A stretch of 64,000 bases of DNA from Glaciecola sp965660625. GTDB lineage: Bacteria > Pseudomonadota > Gammaproteobacteria > Enterobacterales > Alteromonadaceae. Under the pieces are notes generated by a model. That model ran no database searches. It saw nothing but the letters and a program-made list of their open reading frames with translations, and was not told where the DNA came from. The stretch covers positions 1-64,000 of the forward strand of contig CBFIAR010000018.1 of the NCBI GenBank assembly GCA_965660625.1, read 5' to 3'. Below, piece by piece: positions 62,221-64,000 of the stretch. Every line of letters starts with the position of its first letter. Within the stretch, counting starts at the first letter, position 1. The position numbers were made by a program, and so were the translations under genes.

Positions 62221-63489
62221 TCATGGTAGATACTTGAGGCGCTGATAATAATCGATTAACGATACTAACCCAAGGTTATCGAAGAACTTTTTTGGTAACG
62301 CTTGGTTTATGTGTGAAGCGCCTGAGTTAAACCAAGGTCCTCTTCCATTTACCGCGCTCATTGCTGCTCTCGTTTCATCTATACCCAACGCGATTAAACG
62401 CTTGATACGCGTATAAACACGTTTCCATTGTCGCCATAGTATTTTGCGGAGATGGCGGCGGAGCCAACCATCTAAGTCCAACAATATATTTTTGACGTTA
62501 ATGTAGCGGAAGTACGTTATCCACCCTCGTAGTTTCAGGTTGAGCTTTTCCACCGTGCGGTTTATAGACCATCCTTTCGCGCTACGAAGCGTCTGTTTTA
62601 CGTCCTTCTTAAACCGTATTAACACCGCAGGCGCTATTCGCAGTCGGATATTTTGTTTTCGATTGCACACACTGTACCCCAAGAACTTTCGTTGCCAAGG
62701 TCGACCTACATCGCTTTTCTCTCGGTTTACTTTGAGTTTCAAAGTGTTTTCCAAGAAGGTCGTGACACTTTGCAATACACGTTGGCCTGCACGCTCACTT
62801 TTGACATAAATATTACAGTCATCCGCATAACGGCAGAACTTGTGCCCTCGGTCTTCAAGCTCGTTATCTAAGTCGGTCAGTATAATATTTGATAGTAATG
62901 GTGACAACGGCCCACCTTGCGGTGTGCCCATTGTTCTCATATTGACCTGTCCATTATCCGATATGCCCGCCACCAGATATGCACGGATTAACTTCAATAC
63001 CGCTTTATCTTTCACATGACGCGCTATTCGCGACATCAAAATGTCGTGATTAACCTTATCGAAGAACTTCTCTAGGTCGATGTCCACTACCCATCTATTA
63101 CCTGCTTCCATATACCTACGAGCTTGCTGGACAGCTTGTCCAGCGCTGCGATTTGGCCTAAATCCATAACTGCTGTCCGAGAACTGCTCCTCGAATATAG
63201 GACTTAGCACCTGATGTATCGCTTGCTGAATGAGCCTATCCAACACCGTGGGAATGCCTAGTTCGCGTTGCCCACCTCCTGCTTTGGGGATACTCACCTT
63301 TAACACAGCTTGTGGACGGTAGTCGCCACGCAATAATGCCGCTTTGGTTTGTTGCCAGTCTGTTTGTAGATAACTCTTCAGCGTATCCACACTCATTCCG
63401 TCAACACCCGCCCCGCCTTTATTACGCATCACCCGCTGATAAGCACGTTGCATATTCGGTCTTGATAGTATCCTATCGAGTAATTCCAT
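62221..63489 (-). CDS. ltrA: group II intron reverse transcriptase/maturase
   Basis: 422 residues from the ATG at 63489 (GAGGAG just upstream); ATG at 63552 or TTG at 63597 would add 21 or 36 residues. RT blocks: LSRPNMQRAYQRVMRNKGGAGVDGM, PIFEEQFSDSSYGFRPNRSA, DIDLEKFFDKVNHD, TPQGGPLSPLLSNI, and the active site RYADD. A maturase (X) domain follows (LRGWITYFRYI). There is no HNH endonuclease domain, so integration would rely on single-stranded targets. It appears intact. Confidence 0.95.
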   Translation of the reverse strand: MELLDRILSRPNMQRAYQRVMRNKGGAGVDGMSVDTLKSYLQTDWQQTKAALLRGDYRPQAVLKVSIPKAGGGQRELGIPTVLDRLIQQAIHQVLSPIFEEQFSDSSYGFRPNRSAGQAVQQARRYMEAGNRWVVDIDLEKFFDKVNHDILMSRIARHVKDKAVLKLIRAYLVAGISDNGQVNMRTMGTPQGGPLSPLLSNIILTDLDNELEDRGHKFCRYADDCNIYVKSERAGQRVLQSVTTFLENTLKLKVNREKSDVGRPWQRKFLGYSVCNRKQNIRLRIAPAVLIRFKKDVKQTLRSAKGWSINRTVEKLNLKLRGWITYFRYINVKNILLDLDGWLRRHLRKILWRQWKRVYTRIKRLIALGIDETRAAMSAVNGRGPWFNSGASHINQALPKKFFDNLGLVSLIDYYQRLKYLP

Positions 63490-64000
63490 TGTCTCCTCAT
63501 GAGAGTTACCCTCACGCGCCGTGACTTTTTGGTGCCTTATTCGTTTACCCATGCAGATACTGTCTGCACCTCTCAACAATAAGCAGTTATATCGCAATAA
63601 CCGTTTCTGCCCCTACCGTGTCATCGAGCGGTCGGCTCTCAATCCATCTACCATGTTCAGCCCTTCAGTTAACGGTCATCAACCTACTATGGCCTCTGCT
63701 GACTTCTATTGCCCCATCCTGATATCTCGCGATAACAGTAGCCAATGGCAGGCCAATAGACCTCCCAAGGTAATGCGCGTGACCTTCACACTTATGCCTG
63801 CCGTATCTACGTCCGCAGTGTCTGGACAAGTATTGGGCTTTGAAGATATTGGCCTTCTCACCCACTGCGACCGCCTAATATACGATTTCTGTTCGTCAGG
63901 CCAGTGCTTTGCTTTCAGCTTTCTTCAGATTTCACCTCACGATGAACACCCTTGCCGTTCAGCTAATTATTCCCCTTGTCGGGCTAATAGTGGACTTTCA

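Larger units (their letters stand above)
62149..64000 (-). mobile_element. group II intron, cut by the window edge
   Basis: The minus strand reads, from the right edge, a domain I start (GAAAGTCCACTATTAGCCCG), a long structured RNA region (63600-64000), the reverse transcriptase frame, then domains V and VI and the end CCTACTCGAT at 62149. The 5' boundary (GUGYG) is just outside the window. The frame at 63665-63865 falls in the structured RNA and is not a gene. Target DNA is the region upstream of dctQ, same strand. Confidence 0.88.

Noticed and set aside
63665..63865. 66-codon minus-strand frame with Cys/His residues
   Set aside because: It lies in the structured RNA part of the group II intron, which is not translated there.

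Overview
The window looks like chromosomal DNA of a marine gammaproteobacterium in or near the Alteromonadales (Colwellia/Thalassotalea-like). Supporting signs are an AT-rich genome, the complete nqrABCDEF-apbE-nqrM sodium-pump locus, FldB, FabR with a FabR-type operator, and several families typical of that order (TIGR04219 barrel, DUF2333, DUF2884/YggN, CLCA_X). The genus is inferred; the 16S gene lies just outside the left edge.

Layout. 1-330: leader and two tandem promoters of an rRNA operon that runs leftwards out of the window. 0.5-5.4 kb: a membrane-anchored RRM protein, a DUF5610-like protein, trmA, and fabR facing a fatty-acid desaturase. 6.2-10.5 kb: assimilatory sulfate reduction operon cysJIH. 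10.6-17.3 kb: envelope proteins, PspC with a 39-codon membrane ORF, dusA, and the glutathione-dependent formaldehyde detoxification pair. 17.6-20.8 kb: two tandem acyltransferases and a YbdG-type mechanosensitive channel. 21-33 kb: small secreted, membrane and redox proteins, including an NSS transporter, MsrA, a PhoD-like phosphatase, FldB and an MscS channel. 33.4-37.7 kb: a CLCA_X gene with an HEXXH motif, a chemoreceptor, a decayed second copy of the CLCA_X 3' end, and an orphan exbD. 38-49.4 kb: peptidases, PLP and amidohydrolase enzymes, and SOS-controlled dinB. 49.6-57.1 kb: nqr locus. 57.6-62 kb: fabV and a TRAP transporter operon. 62.1-64 kb: a group II intron cut by the right edge.

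How the genes fit together. Na+-NQR builds a sodium gradient. ApbE attaches its FMN and NqrM matures its Fe centre. TRAP (dctQMP) and NSS transporters spend that gradient. FabR, the desaturase, FabV and the paired acyltransferases all act on membrane lipid composition. CysJIH supplies sulfide; MsrA, FrmA and FghA deal with oxidative and aldehyde stress.

Most of the window is ordinary core genome and I found no convincing multi-gene novel system. The items most worth checking are: a probable AUC start codon for the MscS gene; a 13-bp hairpin that buries the cysJ ribosome site; a decayed CLCA_X copy flanking a chemoreceptor; a start-less coding fragment at 23.0-23.3 kb; two unlisted small membrane ORFs; a G9 tract inside cysI; and a group II intron placed just upstream of a palindrome that precedes the TRAP operon.
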